A stretch of 64,000 nt of DNA from Deinococcus aquatilis DSM 23025 (GTDB lineage Bacteria > Deinococcota > Deinococci > Deinococcales > Deinococcaceae): NCBI RefSeq assembly GCF_000378445.1, contig NZ_KB899704.1, positions 1-64,000 of the forward strand. Reading direction: 5' to 3'. The first letter of the stretch is position 1; the number at the start of each line of letters is the position of its first letter. Under the pieces are notes generated by a model, which worked only from the letters and a program-made list of their open reading frames with translations, was not told the DNA's origin and made no database searches. The position numbers and the translations under genes are program-made. Below, piece after piece: positions 45,265 to 55,037 of the stretch.

Positions 45265-48200
45265 TTACTTGACGCGGACCAAGGTCAGCTTGCCTGCACC
45301 CGTCTGCTCATCCAACTGGGCGACATACAGATGTCCGGTCGACCGGTTTTCGGTGAGATCAAGGGGATTGGGCGTGAAGTTGTTCAGGCCCGTCACGTAG
45401 GTCTGGGCTGTGATGATGTCCAGATTGGGGCCACCGGGCGTCAGCACCACGATGTCTTTGCCCGCGCTGTACCGCACCACCAACAGCTTGTTGCGCAGAG
45501 CCGAGGTGGGGGCGTTGGTGTACTCCTCAATCACGCCGTTGGCCGAAGCGTGCTCGCCAAAGTCGTACGCGAAGCCGCGCCAGTTGCGGTCAGGCAGGGT
45601 GCCCACGGGGTAGGAGGCCACTTCGGCCTTGTCGGCACCTGAGGTGGGGTTGCCGCCGTTCAGCACCCACTCGCAGCGCAGGGGGTTGGGGTGGCCGTAG
45701 TAGCCGCCGGGCAACACCCGGAACAGGAAATCGTTTTGTCCCGTGACGCTGGTCAGGGCGGGCACGGCGGGGCTGGTGTAAGGACCATCCGCGCGGTTGT
45801 TACAGGCCGCGGGCAAGGTCGCCGGGGTGCCGGGGGTGTTACCGCCCGCGGCCGAACCGTTGGTGGGCACGTACAGCTGGCCGTTGGTGTGCCACACCAT
45901 GTCGTACGCGTTGCGGATCCCGCTGGCATAGATGGTGACAGGAGCGCCGGGGGCGTATGGATCGTACAGCCCGCCTTCAGACGTTTTGACGCTGATCGGC
46001 GGCGAGGGAATCCGGTTCAGATCCACGCGCAAGAGCGCGCCAGTCAGCAGGCGTTCGGGACGGTTGCCCCAGGCGTTGTCGGGGGCACCCATGGCCGCGT
46101 TGCTGCCCTGAAGCACGTACAGCGCATTCGGGTCGCCGGGCCGGAACGAGACGCTGTTGGTCTGGTGATCGCGGATCGAGCGCGGCAGGCCCACCACGTA
46201 GTCCTGCACATTTTCCAGATTCGGACCGCTCAGACGGGTGATCTTGCCGCTCCAGTCCGGCGAGTTGGTGCTGCCGTCCCAGAAGTGGTTGTTGCTGATC
46301 CAGGCGATGAGGTTGTCGGCGGTGGACGCGGGATCAAACTTCAGGCCGATGATGGTGCGGGGACCACCGTTGGCCGTCTGCACGGAGGTGATGGTCTGCG
46401 GCGCAGTGACCGTGCCGTCAGGCTCGACGCCGAAGCGCAGGATTTCACCGGTCAGGGTGGCGGCGTAGAGCTTGCCGTCCGGCCCCATTTCAACCGTGGT
46501 GTAGGGCATGACGGGCGCATTAGGCAGCGCGATTTGCTCGAACGCCACGCCGCTGGTGTCGGTGGACGTTGCCCCGGTCACGAAGGTGGAACGTAGGGGC
46601 AAGAACGCTGCGCCATTGATGTCCTTGAGGTCGGAGGTGATCTCGAAGAGGTAGCGGTAGTTGGCCTGCAGCGGCGAAGTGGGCTTGATCACCACGGCGT
46701 CGCCGCCGCCTGACGTGTTGACGGTCGCGGGAATGATTTGACTGGTGCCCGGATCAATGAGGTGGACGGCCGCAGAGGTGAGGGTGTTCAGGTCGATGGC
46801 ATTGTTGGGCAAGTTCACGTCAGCAGTGACCGATACGGTCGGATCGACCATGGTCTGGTGATCTTGCGGTGAGTACCCGCGCACGCTGGGCCGGTCGCCA
46901 GGCTGGATGGTCACGTAATTCAGCTTGGTGTTGGTGCCACCTTTGGCATCGATGGTCAGGCGTCCATCCGTAATGTTGGCCAGCAGGGTGCTGGACATGA
47001 ATTTGCGGTTGGCGACGGGGACAAAGCGGGCAATCGCCAGCTGGCCCTCAATGTTGATCTGGTGGGCACTGTCGAAGCTGTTGCTGGCGTCGCCCACACT
47101 GACGGTCACGTTGTAGACCCCGTTGGGCAGCGCATATTCCCAGGCGGCCGGTGTGCGCACCGCCGTCGTGCTGGACACGCTGTCGGGGAACTGCAGGTGC
47201 ATCAGGGTGTTCAGACGGGCATCGACCCCGACCAGGGCACGGTCACGGGAATTGGGCGTGATGTCCAGAGGGACCGGCGCCCCAGTGCCCGCACTGGCCT
47301 GCGTGATCCAGCCGAAACCGCGGGTGCTGGTGTACGCCGCGCCGGTATCGGCGGTGTAGCCCGCGGGCTTGGTCGAGGCTGCAGGTTGGAAGTTGATCAG
47401 AATGCCGCCCGCCGGGAGCGTCGAGGCGGCGTTGACGGTGACCTGAGCGCTGCCGGACTTGCTGGGATCGAAGGTGGAGGTGGCCTTCACCGTGGCGGTG
47501 CCGGTGCCCACACCCGTGATCAGGCCGGACTGGCTGACAGCCACGACGGCCGTGTTGCTGCTGGACCAGGTCACGCCGGGGCTGTAGCTGCCCTGTCCGC
47601 TGACTTCGGCGGTGAGCTGCTGCGTGCCGTTGACATTCAGGCTGACGGGCGCCGGGCTGACGGTGACGCTGCTCACGGCAGGTTGCACCGTCGAGCACAC
47701 GATCTTGGCGCTGGCCCAGTCGCCGTGGTCAAACTGCACGCTGTCGCCGCCATCATTGACGCGCAGGGTCAGCTGCTGCTTGCCTGCCACGTTCACATTG
47801 ACGGAGCGGGCGGGGTCTTTGCCGGTCATCAGGCCGCTGTCGAAGAGCAGCGCGCCATCGGCCAGCACCTGAAAGACGAGGGTGCCTTTGTCGCCGACTT
47901 CATCGTCGACGCCCACTTCGGCGCTGAAGGCCGAGCAGGTGCCGCCCAGCGCATAGACCAACTGGGACACCGCATGAACGCCGACGCCCTTGGAGTAGAC
48001 CGTCCCGCCGATGGTCAGGGGGCGGCCGTCGGCGGCGGGACGTTCGCCGTTGCTGGTGTTGACTTCGTAAGGTCCGTAGCCATTGGTGGCCGAGAGCGGC
48101 GTCAGCTCACTGATCAGCTTTTCACCAGACGGTTGAGGCGTGCTGCACGTCACTTTGGCGTCGGCCCAGTCGGCATGGTCAAACTGCACGCCGTCGCCGC

Positions 48201-48855
48201 CATCGGTGACGACCAGGCGCAGGCTCTGCACGCCGGTCACATTGACGCTGACCGCTTTGGCGGCATCCGTGCCGCGCACCGTGCCGGAATCGTAGAGCTT
48301 GGTGGAGACCCCGTTCCAGACCTGGAAGGCCACGCTGCCTGAGCTGCCGACTTCGTCGTCGACCCCCACCTGAGCGGTGAAGACCGTGCAGGCGCCGCCC
48401 AAGGCGTACCGCACATCCGAGAGGGCGTGCACGCCCAGACCTTTGGCGAAGGTGGTGCCGCCGATGGTCAGCGTTTGGCCGTCGCCGCCCGTGCGGGTGT
48501 TGTTGCTCTTGTTGATCTCGATGGGCCCGTAGCCGCTGGTGGCCGAGGTCCAGGTCATGTCGCTCAGCTGGGTGTCGGTGGGGGTATCCAGCGCGGACAC
48601 GCCGACGCCCCGCCACGGAGAGCCGAAGCCGCCCGGGTAGGGATCCGAAGAATCGGACACATCGGACCAGGAGTAGTCCACGCCACTGGCGTAGGGATAG
48701 GCCGCGTCCGGGCCAGTCTCACCATTGCCGGAAGACTGGGAGGAACAGGCCACCAGGCTGGCACCGATGATCCAGAGCAGGCCAGCCTGAAGCGCCCGCC
48801 GTGGAGCGAACCGGCGCGACGTGAGGTGAAGTGTTGACGAACGTTGTTGCCTCAT
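45265..48855 (-). CDS. Large multidomain lipoprotein: two NPCBM domains, Big2, malectin-like, sorbosone-dehydrogenase-like propeller
   Basis: This 1196-residue protein starts after GGAGG (7-nt spacing). The lipobox is ASLVACSS (Cys 37). The next part repeats the family motif in diverged form (YPYASGVDYSWSD, then DPYPGGFGSPW). Two NPCBM domains (about 95-235 and 245-385), a bacterial Ig-like Big2 domain (about 395-475), a malectin-like domain and a Big_5-like domain follow. The end is a beta-propeller related to glucose/sorbosone dehydrogenases (FEQIALPNAPVMPYTTVEMG ... LLVVRYSAGKDIVVLTPGG), about 770-1196. It may oxidise or bind sugars at the cell surface. It is convergent with its relative at 40496-43417. 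Confidence 0.9.
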   Translation of the reverse strand: MRQQRSSTLHLTSRRFAPRRALQAGLLWIIGASLVACSSQSSGNGETGPDAAYPYASGVDYSWSDVSDSSDPYPGGFGSPWRGVGVSALDTPTDTQLSDMTWTSATSGYGPIEINKSNNTRTGGDGQTLTIGGTTFAKGLGVHALSDVRYALGGACTVFTAQVGVDDEVGSSGSVAFQVWNGVSTKLYDSGTVRGTDAAKAVSVNVTGVQSLRLVVTDGGDGVQFDHADWADAKVTCSTPQPSGEKLISELTPLSATNGYGPYEVNTSNGERPAADGRPLTIGGTVYSKGVGVHAVSQLVYALGGTCSAFSAEVGVDDEVGDKGTLVFQVLADGALLFDSGLMTGKDPARSVNVNVAGKQQLTLRVNDGGDSVQFDHGDWASAKIVCSTVQPAVSSVTVSPAPVSLNVNGTQQLTAEVSGQGSYSPGVTWSSSNTAVVAVSQSGLITGVGTGTATVKATSTFDPSKSGSAQVTVNAASTLPAGGILINFQPAASTKPAGYTADTGAAYTSTRGFGWITQASAGTGAPVPLDITPNSRDRALVGVDARLNTLMHLQFPDSVSSTTAVRTPAAWEYALPNGVYNVTVSVGDASNSFDSAHQINIEGQLAIARFVPVANRKFMSSTLLANITDGRLTIDAKGGTNTKLNYVTIQPGDRPSVRGYSPQDHQTMVDPTVSVTADVNLPNNAIDLNTLTSAAVHLIDPGTSQIIPATVNTSGGGDAVVIKPTSPLQANYRYLFEITSDLKDINGAAFLPLRSTFVTGATSTDTSGVAFEQIALPNAPVMPYTTVEMGPDGKLYAATLTGEILRFGVEPDGTVTAPQTITSVQTANGGPRTIIGLKFDPASTADNLIAWISNNHFWDGSTNSPDWSGKITRLSGPNLENVQDYVVGLPRSIRDHQTNSVSFRPGDPNALYVLQGSNAAMGAPDNAWGNRPERLLTGALLRVDLNRIPSPPISVKTSEGGLYDPYAPGAPVTIYASGIRNAYDMVWHTNGQLYVPTNGSAAGGNTPGTPATLPAACNNRADGPYTSPAVPALTSVTGQNDFLFRVLPGGYYGHPNPLRCEWVLNGGNPTSGADKAEVASYPVGTLPDRNWRGFAYDFGEHASANGVIEEYTNAPTSALRNKLLVVRYSAGKDIVVLTPGGPNLDIITAQTYVTGLNNFTPNPLDLTENRSTGHLYVAQLDEQTGAGKLTLVRVK

Positions 48856-48996
48856 TCAGTTTCCTCCGAAACATTCTCTCTACGATGGAGATGTCGGGCT
48901 ACTATCTATGTGAGGACGTTAATTAAACGTCTCTTGCTCTGTACCGGATAACTTCAGGTTGAGGTTGTGCTGGATGAGGGAGTCGTGAACGTGTGA

Positions 48997-49627
48997 ATGG
49001 TTGCGAAGCGGTACGACAAACGGCGGTGTTTGGGGATGTTGGCGACTCCAAAACCCGGCGATCTCCAGCGTACCCAACTCACCCATCACCTCAAAGCCTG
49101 TGTTGCTTTCCTCCGGTACGACACGCTGCAACGTGTCGTGGACGTCATACTCGCGATGGTCACCACCCAGAGTGTGAACCAGAGCACTCTTTGCATCCAT
49201 CTCCACGCAGCCAGCTCTGCAGCAGCGAAGAAACGCTGGGTGGAATGTGGCTGCCAGGACCCACAACTCACTGAATCGCTGTTCCTCGCGTTTTGACTGG
49301 CCCTGCTGCCCCCAGGGAAGCTGCTGCTCAGCTTGGACCACACCACGTGGGAAAAAGGGGCATCACCGCTCGATCTTCTCGTGCTCGGTGTCGTCCTACA
49401 CGATGCCCTTGGTCTGGATTGCCCTGGATCACGATGGGAGCAGCGACACCGCGAAGGGCCTTCAACTCGTTTCACGACTGTTGAAGGCCCTTCCAGCGTC
49501 CCGCTGGAAGGGCTTGGTTGCCGACCGGGAGTTCATCGGCGGGGAGTGGTTCCGCTTTCTGAAACGAAAGAGGATCAAGCGGGCCATCCGCATCCGGGAG
49601 GTAGACATCCCGAGATGTATGAGCTGC
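48997..49627 (+). pseudogene. IS4 family transposase, frameshifted and 3'-truncated
   Basis: Homology starts at MVAKRYDKRR and covers [38 protein letters not shown] and, in another frame, [20 protein letters not shown] and [19 protein letters not shown]. It stops after RAIRIRE. A stop near 49294, at least one frame change and loss of the C-terminal third make it inactive. About 200 bp of unassigned DNA separates it from mntH. Confidence 0.82.
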
Positions 49628-49834
49628 TGGTACGTGAAATTATGCGAACTTGTTTCGCTGTATAGCGCTCTTAACTTTCCTTCGGCTCAATTGGCCAAGG
49701 TCTTTCTGTTCACACTTGACCGTCCAAGCACAAGAGAGCAGCTCCACTATCAGCAGGACAGCGGCGGCGTCATGCTTGTCTGCCCAGTGTCCGGTGACGC
49801 TCTGGCTCTTCTGACATTGGTGTTGACGCCAACT

Positions 49835-51124
49835 TCAAGCCCCTACAAAGGTCTGAACAAGCAAGTAGGCGTTCAGGCCAATGATCAGTGCGGCGATCAG
49901 CCACCCCAGGACCTGCACCGTGCGGGTGCTGGTCAGCTCCCCCATGACTTCACGGCGTCCCGTAAACACCAACAAGGGGACCAGCGCAAACGGAATGCCG
50001 AAGCTGAGGATGACCTGCGACAAGATCAGCGTACTGGTGGGATTGAGACCCAACAAAATCACGGCGAAGGCCGGGACCATGGTGATAGTGCGCCGCAACC
50101 ACACCGGAATGCTGAAGCGCACGAAGCCCTGCATCACCACCTGGCCTGCCATGGTGCCCACCGTGCTGCTGGAGAGCCCCGAAGCGAGTAGCGCCAGCGC
50201 GAACGCGATAGCCGCCCCCCCGCCGAGCAGCGGCGTCAAGGTCCGGTAGGCTACGGTCAGGTCAGCCACGTCCGAGTTCCCCGTCGTGTAAAACGCCGCA
50301 GCTGCGGCCGCCAACATGCTCAGGTTGATCAGGGCCGCCAGGCCCATGGCCATAAAAATGTCGGTGCGGGACATCCGGGCCACCTGCCGTTTCTCGGCTG
50401 GAGTGGTCGCTGGAATGCGGTTCTGGGTCAGGGCGGAATGCAGGTAGATCACGTGCGGCATCACGGTCGCGCCGATAATGCCGACCGCCAGGTACAGGCT
50501 ATCCGTCCCTTCAAACCGGGGAATGAACCCGCCCAGCGCACTCAGGCTGGGACGGCTCAGCACGATCTGGACGAGGTAAGCCACGGCGATCACGAAGACA
50601 AACCCCGTAATGGCAATTTCAATGGGACGAAACCCGCGTTTCTGAAGCGTCAGCAGGCTGAAGGTGACGATGGCCGTGAGGACGGCGCCCCAGAACAGCG
50701 GGATGCCGAACAGCAGCTGAAAGGCCAGCGAGGCCCCCAGGAATTCGGCTAGATCGGTGGCCATCGCCACCAGTTCCGCCTGGATCCAGTAAGGCCAGGC
50801 CAGCCGGGGCCACCGCTCCCGGATCATCTCTGGCAAATTCTTGCCCGTCGCGATGCCCAGGTTGGCACTGAGGTTCTGAATCAGCATGGCCATCAGGCTG
50901 GCCCCCAGGATGACCCACAGCAGCAGGTACCCGAATTGCGCGCCGCCCTGAATGTTGGTGGCGAAATTCCCGGGATCCATGTACGCGACAGAGGCGATAA
51001 ACGCAGGCCCCAAAAAAGGAGTCAGCCGAGCGAGGCCGCGCCGCTTGGACGTGTTGGCCAAGATAGAGACTGCCTCGGCGTTGAGCCGCTCATCGAGACT
51101 GGTTGGAGTCGGGGCGCTGCTCAC
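49835..51124 (-). CDS. mntH: NRAMP-family manganese transporter
   Basis: This 429-residue proton-coupled importer of Mn(II) has about eleven membrane segments. The metal site is visible as MDPGNF (Asp 50, Asn 53) in TM1 and [10 protein letters not shown] (Met, His) in TM6. Mn uptake protects Deinococcus proteins from oxidation. It is translated with the upstream mntR-type gene through an ATGA overlap and ends in convergence with IS4 debris. Confidence 0.96.
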   Translation of the reverse strand: MSSAPTPTSLDERLNAEAVSILANTSKRRGLARLTPFLGPAFIASVAYMDPGNFATNIQGGAQFGYLLLWVILGASLMAMLIQNLSANLGIATGKNLPEMIRERWPRLAWPYWIQAELVAMATDLAEFLGASLAFQLLFGIPLFWGAVLTAIVTFSLLTLQKRGFRPIEIAITGFVFVIAVAYLVQIVLSRPSLSALGGFIPRFEGTDSLYLAVGIIGATVMPHVIYLHSALTQNRIPATTPAEKRQVARMSRTDIFMAMGLAALINLSMLAAAAAAFYTTGNSDVADLTVAYRTLTPLLGGGAAIAFALALLASGLSSSTVGTMAGQVVMQGFVRFSIPVWLRRTITMVPAFAVILLGLNPTSTLILSQVILSFGIPFALVPLLVFTGRREVMGELTSTRTVQVLGWLIAALIIGLNAYLLVQTFVGA

Positions 51125-51795
51125 GCAGACACCGGCGCGTCCACCAACAGGTGTTGGGCGACGGACAAGGCCAAAGTCAACTGCTGTGCGCTGTCCAATG
51201 CCTCTAGGGTGACCGTGCCAAGGGCGTCCTCTCGCGACACCAGCCGGACAGTGACTCCAGGGGTTAGGCCCCGGGTCATCAGGGCTTTGAGAAGCTCGGT
51301 TTCCCCCGGCACCCGCACGATCTGCGCCATTGTCCCCGTGGGCAAATCGGTCAAACAGACTTCAGGCCTCACCGGCACAGAGCCGTCCAGCGCCGGAATG
51401 GGATCTCCATGCGGATCGAAACTCGGCTCACCCAACCAGGCCGCCATGCGTGCTTCCAATGTTTCGCTGATGACGTGTTCTAGGCGTTCGGCTTCAGCGT
51501 GAACTTCATCCAGGGGATACCCCAGCGCCCGGTGCAGGTAAAGCTCAAGCAGGCGGTGATGGCGCAGGATTTCCAGGGCTACGGTTTGGCCCGCGGGGGT
51601 CAGCGTCGCGCCTTTATAGGCCACATGTTCCACCAAACCGTGGTCAGTGAGGCGGCGCAGCATGCCAGTTACGCTGGCAGGATTGACGTTCAGCGCGTCC
51701 GCCACTGCCTGGGTACTGACGCTACCGTCCCCTCCGAGCAGGTACAACTGTTTGAGGTAGTCCTCAATGGCTGGTGAGTAGGGCCGGTCTGTCAT
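51121..51795 (-). CDS. mntR: DtxR/MntR family metalloregulator
   Basis: This 224-residue regulator has an N-terminal winged helix ([24 protein letters not shown] ... [13 protein letters not shown]), a dimerisation and metal-binding domain ([18 protein letters not shown]) and a C-terminal FeoA/SH3-like domain. With Mn or Fe bound, it represses uptake genes and can activate efflux. It is coupled to mntH. The ATG at 51795 has TAAACT 6 nt upstream, inside a palindrome, so it probably regulates its own leaderless transcript. It may also act on the divergent oxidase promoter. Confidence 0.93.
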   Translation of the reverse strand: MTDRPYSPAIEDYLKQLYLLGGDGSVSTQAVADALNVNPASVTGMLRRLTDHGLVEHVAYKGATLTPAGQTVALEILRHHRLLELYLHRALGYPLDEVHAEAERLEHVISETLEARMAAWLGEPSFDPHGDPIPALDGSVPVRPEVCLTDLPTGTMAQIVRVPGETELLKALMTRGLTPGVTVRLVSREDALGTVTLEALDSAQQLTLALSVAQHLLVDAPVSA

Positions 51796-51801
51796 ACACG
51801 A

Positions 51802-51828
51802 AGTTTAGCCGAAACTAATCCCTAAACT
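51802..51828 (-). promoter_or_regulatory. Operator/promoter of mntR-mntH
   Basis: AGTTTAG-N13-CTAAACT is an inverted repeat whose minus-strand half holds the -10 box TAAACT, 6 nt before the mntR ATG. A DtxR-type repressor bound here would block the promoter. Confidence 0.55.
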
Positions 51829-52101
51829 ACATATACCGAGAAAAGGTAAGGATTCAGTACAGTCATCTGGAGATATACGTACCACTTAGGCCTCTGCCCG
51901 TTCCCCTTGACCCCTGTTGAACCCATCCATTTCAACTTCCTTCGTCTTGAGATTATCTCTCCACTGGAGGAAAACATCAGTGGAAGGCTTGGAGAAAAAG
52001 ACGGGCAGCCATGAACTTTACGTGTTCAGCATGTTAAGGAGCGCAGTGATGCCCCCACCTTTCCGCTTTTTCCTCCCCCTCTTGACGAACAGCAAAACCA
52101 G

Positions 52102-52130
52102 TTGACTTTTTTTTAGGAATGCCTAATATA
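52102..52130 (+). promoter_or_regulatory. Promoter with DtxR/MntR-like box for the oxidase-ZIP operon
   Basis: TTGACT (52102-52107), a 16-nt spacer and TAATAT (52124-52129) form a strong promoter. The palindrome TTAGG-AATG-CCTAA (52113-52126), which resembles DtxR-family iron/manganese boxes, lies between and overlaps the -10. This promoter gives a normal leader with a ribosome site. Confidence 0.7.
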
Positions 52131-52169
52131 AGATATGTACTCCTTCCACTTCTATTTTCGGAGCGTTGT

Positions 52170-53324
52170 ATGAGTCACTGGTTTCAGTCGCTGCTTTCTC
52201 GCCGCGACCTCCTGCGGGTAGGAGCAGGCAGTGCGGCGGCCCTGGTGGGTGCACAGGCGCTGGGTCAAGCGCCCCAGCCCGCAGGAATGGACCACAGTCA
52301 GATGGGGGTGACCCCAGCCGCCCCCCCCAAAGGCCACGGTGGCCACGGCGGCAACCTCATGGTCGGCACCGTGGATCACGCCCGCAACGGCTTTGATCCC
52401 ATGCAACTGCTGACCGACTGGGATACGGGAAAAGTCAGTCAACTGCCGGACGGCCAAACCCTGCGCGAGTACACCATTACCGCACAGGAAAAAGACATTG
52501 AGATCGCGCCCGGCGTGTTTTTCCCCGCCTGGACCTACAACGGCCGGGTGCCGGGGCCAACCCTGCGCTGCACCGAAGGAGACCGGCTGCGGATCCGCTT
52601 CTTCAACCACACCTCGCACCCCCACACCATTCACTTTCACGGCGTCCATCCGGCCGAGATGGACGGCGTGCCCGGCGCAGGCCCAGGAGAGATTCTGCCG
52701 GGAGGCAGTTTCCTCTACGAGTTCGACGCCGAGCCGTTTGGCTGCCACCTCTATCACTGCCACGCGACCAGCCTCAAACGCCATATTCACAAGGGCATGT
52801 ACGGCGCGTTTATTGTTGACCCCAAGGAAGGTCGGCCCCCCGCCCGCGAATTCATGATGCTGCAAAACGCCTTCGACACCAACTTTGACGGGGCCAACGA
52901 GATCTACGCGGTCAACACCGTGGGCTTTGAGTTCGCGCGGCGACCTATTCCCGTGAAAAAGGGTGAACTGATCCGCATCTACCTGATCAACATCATCGAG
53001 TTCGACCTGATCAACGGCTTTCACCTGCACGCCAATTTCTTCAACTATTACGACACCGGCACCACTCTGGATCCCACCAGCCGCATCGTCGATACCGTTA
53101 CGCAGGGACAGGGCCAGCGCGGCATTCTGGAATTCCGGTACAAGTTCACGGGGCAGTTCATGTTTCACCCGCACATCAGTGAATTCACCGAGTTGGGCTG
53201 GATGGGCGTCTTCAACGTGGTGGAAGGGGCCGACTACGCTGCCGCTCTGCAGGAGGTCGGGCTGGACGCCGCGTGGGACCGCCGCGCCACGCAGGGCAGC
53301 ACCATCAAGGGGCAGGGCGCATGA
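52170..53324 (+). CDS. Tat-exported multicopper oxidase
   Basis: This 384-residue protein starts after CGGAG. A twin-arginine signal (SRRDLLRVG) is followed by a His/Met-rich part (MDHSQMG, KGHGGHGG). It has cupredoxin domains with copper ligands in HTIHFHG, CHLYHCHATSLKRHIHKGM (type 1 Cys with His and Met), GFHLHANFF and FMFHPHISEF. The type 1 site is in the first domain, as in two-domain oxidases and nitrite reductases. It may oxidise Cu(I), Mn(II) or Fe(II). It is coupled to the ZIP gene by ATGA and lies under a DtxR-like box. Confidence 0.92.
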   Translation: MSHWFQSLLSRRDLLRVGAGSAAALVGAQALGQAPQPAGMDHSQMGVTPAAPPKGHGGHGGNLMVGTVDHARNGFDPMQLLTDWDTGKVSQLPDGQTLREYTITAQEKDIEIAPGVFFPAWTYNGRVPGPTLRCTEGDRLRIRFFNHTSHPHTIHFHGVHPAEMDGVPGAGPGEILPGGSFLYEFDAEPFGCHLYHCHATSLKRHIHKGMYGAFIVDPKEGRPPAREFMMLQNAFDTNFDGANEIYAVNTVGFEFARRPIPVKKGELIRIYLINIIEFDLINGFHLHANFFNYYDTGTTLDPTSRIVDTVTQGQGQRGILEFRYKFTGQFMFHPHISEFTELGWMGVFNVVEGADYAAALQEVGLDAAWDRRATQGSTIKGQGA

Positions 53325-54508
53325 GCACCGATATTCCGGCCAAAGCGGCCAGTGCCAGCAGCCTGTGGGGACTGGCCATCTTGCCGATCTTGCTGCTGGG
53401 AGCTGTCTTAGCGTATCTGGTGGCCACTGGTGGGGGCCTCCAGGCCTTGACGGGTCCGCCCGTTGAGCAAGTCAAGATCGGCCGTATTACCTTGCCTGAA
53501 CGCGGCGTAATCCAGGTGCAGGTCGTCAACGACGGTCCGCAGACCATGACCATTCCGCAGGTGATGGTGGATGACGCCTTCTGGGCCTTTACCGCCGATC
53601 CCCCGGGGAGTATTCCGCGCCTTGGGTCTACCACCCTGACCATTCCCTACCCGTGGGTGGAGGGCGAGGCACACAAAGTGGCCCTGCTCAGCGATCTCGG
53701 CAGTGTGTTTGAGGCGGAGATCCCGGTGGCCACCCTGACGCCGCAGCTTGACGGCAACCTGTTTGCCCGCTTCGGCCTGGTGGGCCTGTATGTCGGCGTG
53801 GTGCCAGTACTGCTCGGAATGCTGTGGTTTCCCTGGATGCGCCGCCTGAGTGGCGGGGCCATGAACTTTATTCTCTCGCTGACCGTGGGCCTGCTCGTTT
53901 ACCTCGCCATCGGCACCTGGTTGGACGCCCAGGAATTTGCCGCGGCACTCCCTGCGTTCTGGCAAGGCACGCCTGCGGTGGCCCTGATCGCTCTGCTCTC
54001 CGTGGGCGTGTTGCTGGCCATCGGCGGCAAGCGCAAAACGGAGGAGCAACCGCTGGGCCTGTCGTACCGGATTGCCACCGGAATCGGGCTGCACAACCTC
54101 GGGGAAGGTCTGGCCATCGGCGCGGCCTTCGCCCTGGGACAGGGCGCGTTGGGCACGTTCCTGATCCTGGGCTTCACGCTGCACAACATCACCGAAGGCG
54201 TGGGCATCGTGGCTCCACTGGTCAAGCGCAGCCCCGGCCTCGGTCAATTTGCTCTGCTCGCCCTCCTGGCAGGCGGCCCAGCCATCCTGGGCACCTGGAT
54301 TGGGGGCTTTGCCTTCAATCCGGTGTTGGCGACCGTCTTTCTGGCCATTGGTCTGGGGGCCATTGTGCAGGTGATCTGGGAAGTGGGACGCCTGGTGATC
54401 CGCAATACCAGCAAGTTGGGACTGCCTGTGGCAGGCTGGTCAAATTTGGGCGGCTTCACCGTGGGCGTGGCCCTGATGTACTTCACGGCCTTCCTGGTCA
54501 AGTTTTGA
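53321..54508 (+). CDS. ZIP family transporter with extra N-terminal domain
   Basis: This 395-residue protein begins with a membrane segment and a beta-rich exported domain of about 110 residues (VKIGRITLPERGVIQVQVVN ... PYPWVEGE). Eight membrane segments of ZIP/ZupT type follow with the metal motifs GLHNLGEGLAIGAAFALG and GFTLHNITEGVGI. The soluble domain may take up metal handed over by the coupled multicopper oxidase. Fe, Mn or Zn are possible substrates. Confidence 0.92.
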   Translation: MSTDIPAKAASASSLWGLAILPILLLGAVLAYLVATGGGLQALTGPPVEQVKIGRITLPERGVIQVQVVNDGPQTMTIPQVMVDDAFWAFTADPPGSIPRLGSTTLTIPYPWVEGEAHKVALLSDLGSVFEAEIPVATLTPQLDGNLFARFGLVGLYVGVVPVLLGMLWFPWMRRLSGGAMNFILSLTVGLLVYLAIGTWLDAQEFAAALPAFWQGTPAVALIALLSVGVLLAIGGKRKTEEQPLGLSYRIATGIGLHNLGEGLAIGAAFALGQGALGTFLILGFTLHNITEGVGIVAPLVKRSPGLGQFALLALLAGGPAILGTWIGGFAFNPVLATVFLAIGLGAIVQVIWEVGRLVIRNTSKLGLPVAGWSNLGGFTVGVALMYFTAFLVKF

Positions 54509-54677
54509 ACGCGGGCTTTCCCAGTTGGAGCTTCGCGCACGCGTCCTTGGCCAGACCCACCACGCCCTCTTCGGGACGGTCTGAAACCCGTCCGCTTGAA
54601 CACAGTCGTCAGGGCGCAGGTTGGGCACTCCTGATCACTGAAGCTTTGCCCCCAGCGTTGCCCTGAGTGAACTGGAC

Positions 54678-54747
54678 AAGCACCCGAGCGCTCCCGCCTG
54701 TGGGGTGCTTGCCCCATTCATCCCTTTACCGGTGGGATGAATGGGGC
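54678..54747. terminator. Double hairpin between convergent genes
   Basis: AAGCACCC / GGGTGCTT (54678-54710) is followed directly by a perfect 14-bp stem GCCCCATTCATCCC / GGGATGAATGGGGC (54711-54747, 9-nt loop). They fill the space between the ZIP gene and the minus-strand metal cluster and should stop transcripts from both sides. Confidence 0.8.
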
Positions 54748-54752
54748 GCTTC

Positions 54753-55037
54753 TCAGCAACCGCACTCGGCATCAGCGCACGACTGATCCGTCTGGCCAGA
54801 CGCGCTTTGAGCTGGCCTGGGCTTCAACCGCAGATACACCAGCACACTCATCCCGGCCAGCAGAACTCCGCCCTCGGCGATCCACCCCAGCCAGCCTCCC
54901 AGCAGTCCAGCGACGCTGCCCACTGCGCCGCCTGCCAGCACCATCGGGATCAGGCAGGCGGTGCACCCGACCACCAGCGCTGCCATCATCCCAAGAGCCG
55001 TCTTAAGCTGGTGTTGAGCAGTTCCGCTTTGTTTCAT
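54753..55037 (-). CDS. Small membrane protein of the MerR cluster (Mer-transporter-like)
   Basis: This 94-residue protein has two membrane segments. The first contains GCTACLIPM, a Cys pair in the membrane, and the end is SCADAECGC with four Cys. The pattern resembles small mercury transport proteins (MerT/MerF type), where membrane and cytosolic Cys pairs pass Hg(II) inward, but no direct family match can be claimed. AAGGAG lies 6 nt before the ATG at 55037. It overlaps the merR-type gene by 35 nt. Confidence 0.65.
   Translation of the reverse strand: MKQSGTAQHQLKTALGMMAALVVGCTACLIPMVLAGGAVGSVAGLLGGWLGWIAEGGVLLAGMSVLVYLRLKPRPAQSASGQTDQSCADAECGC

Noticed and set aside
51917..52105. 62-codon ORF between mntR and the multicopper oxidase
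   Set aside because: Low-complexity composition, no start signal beyond a distant GGAGG, and it runs into the oxidase promoter.
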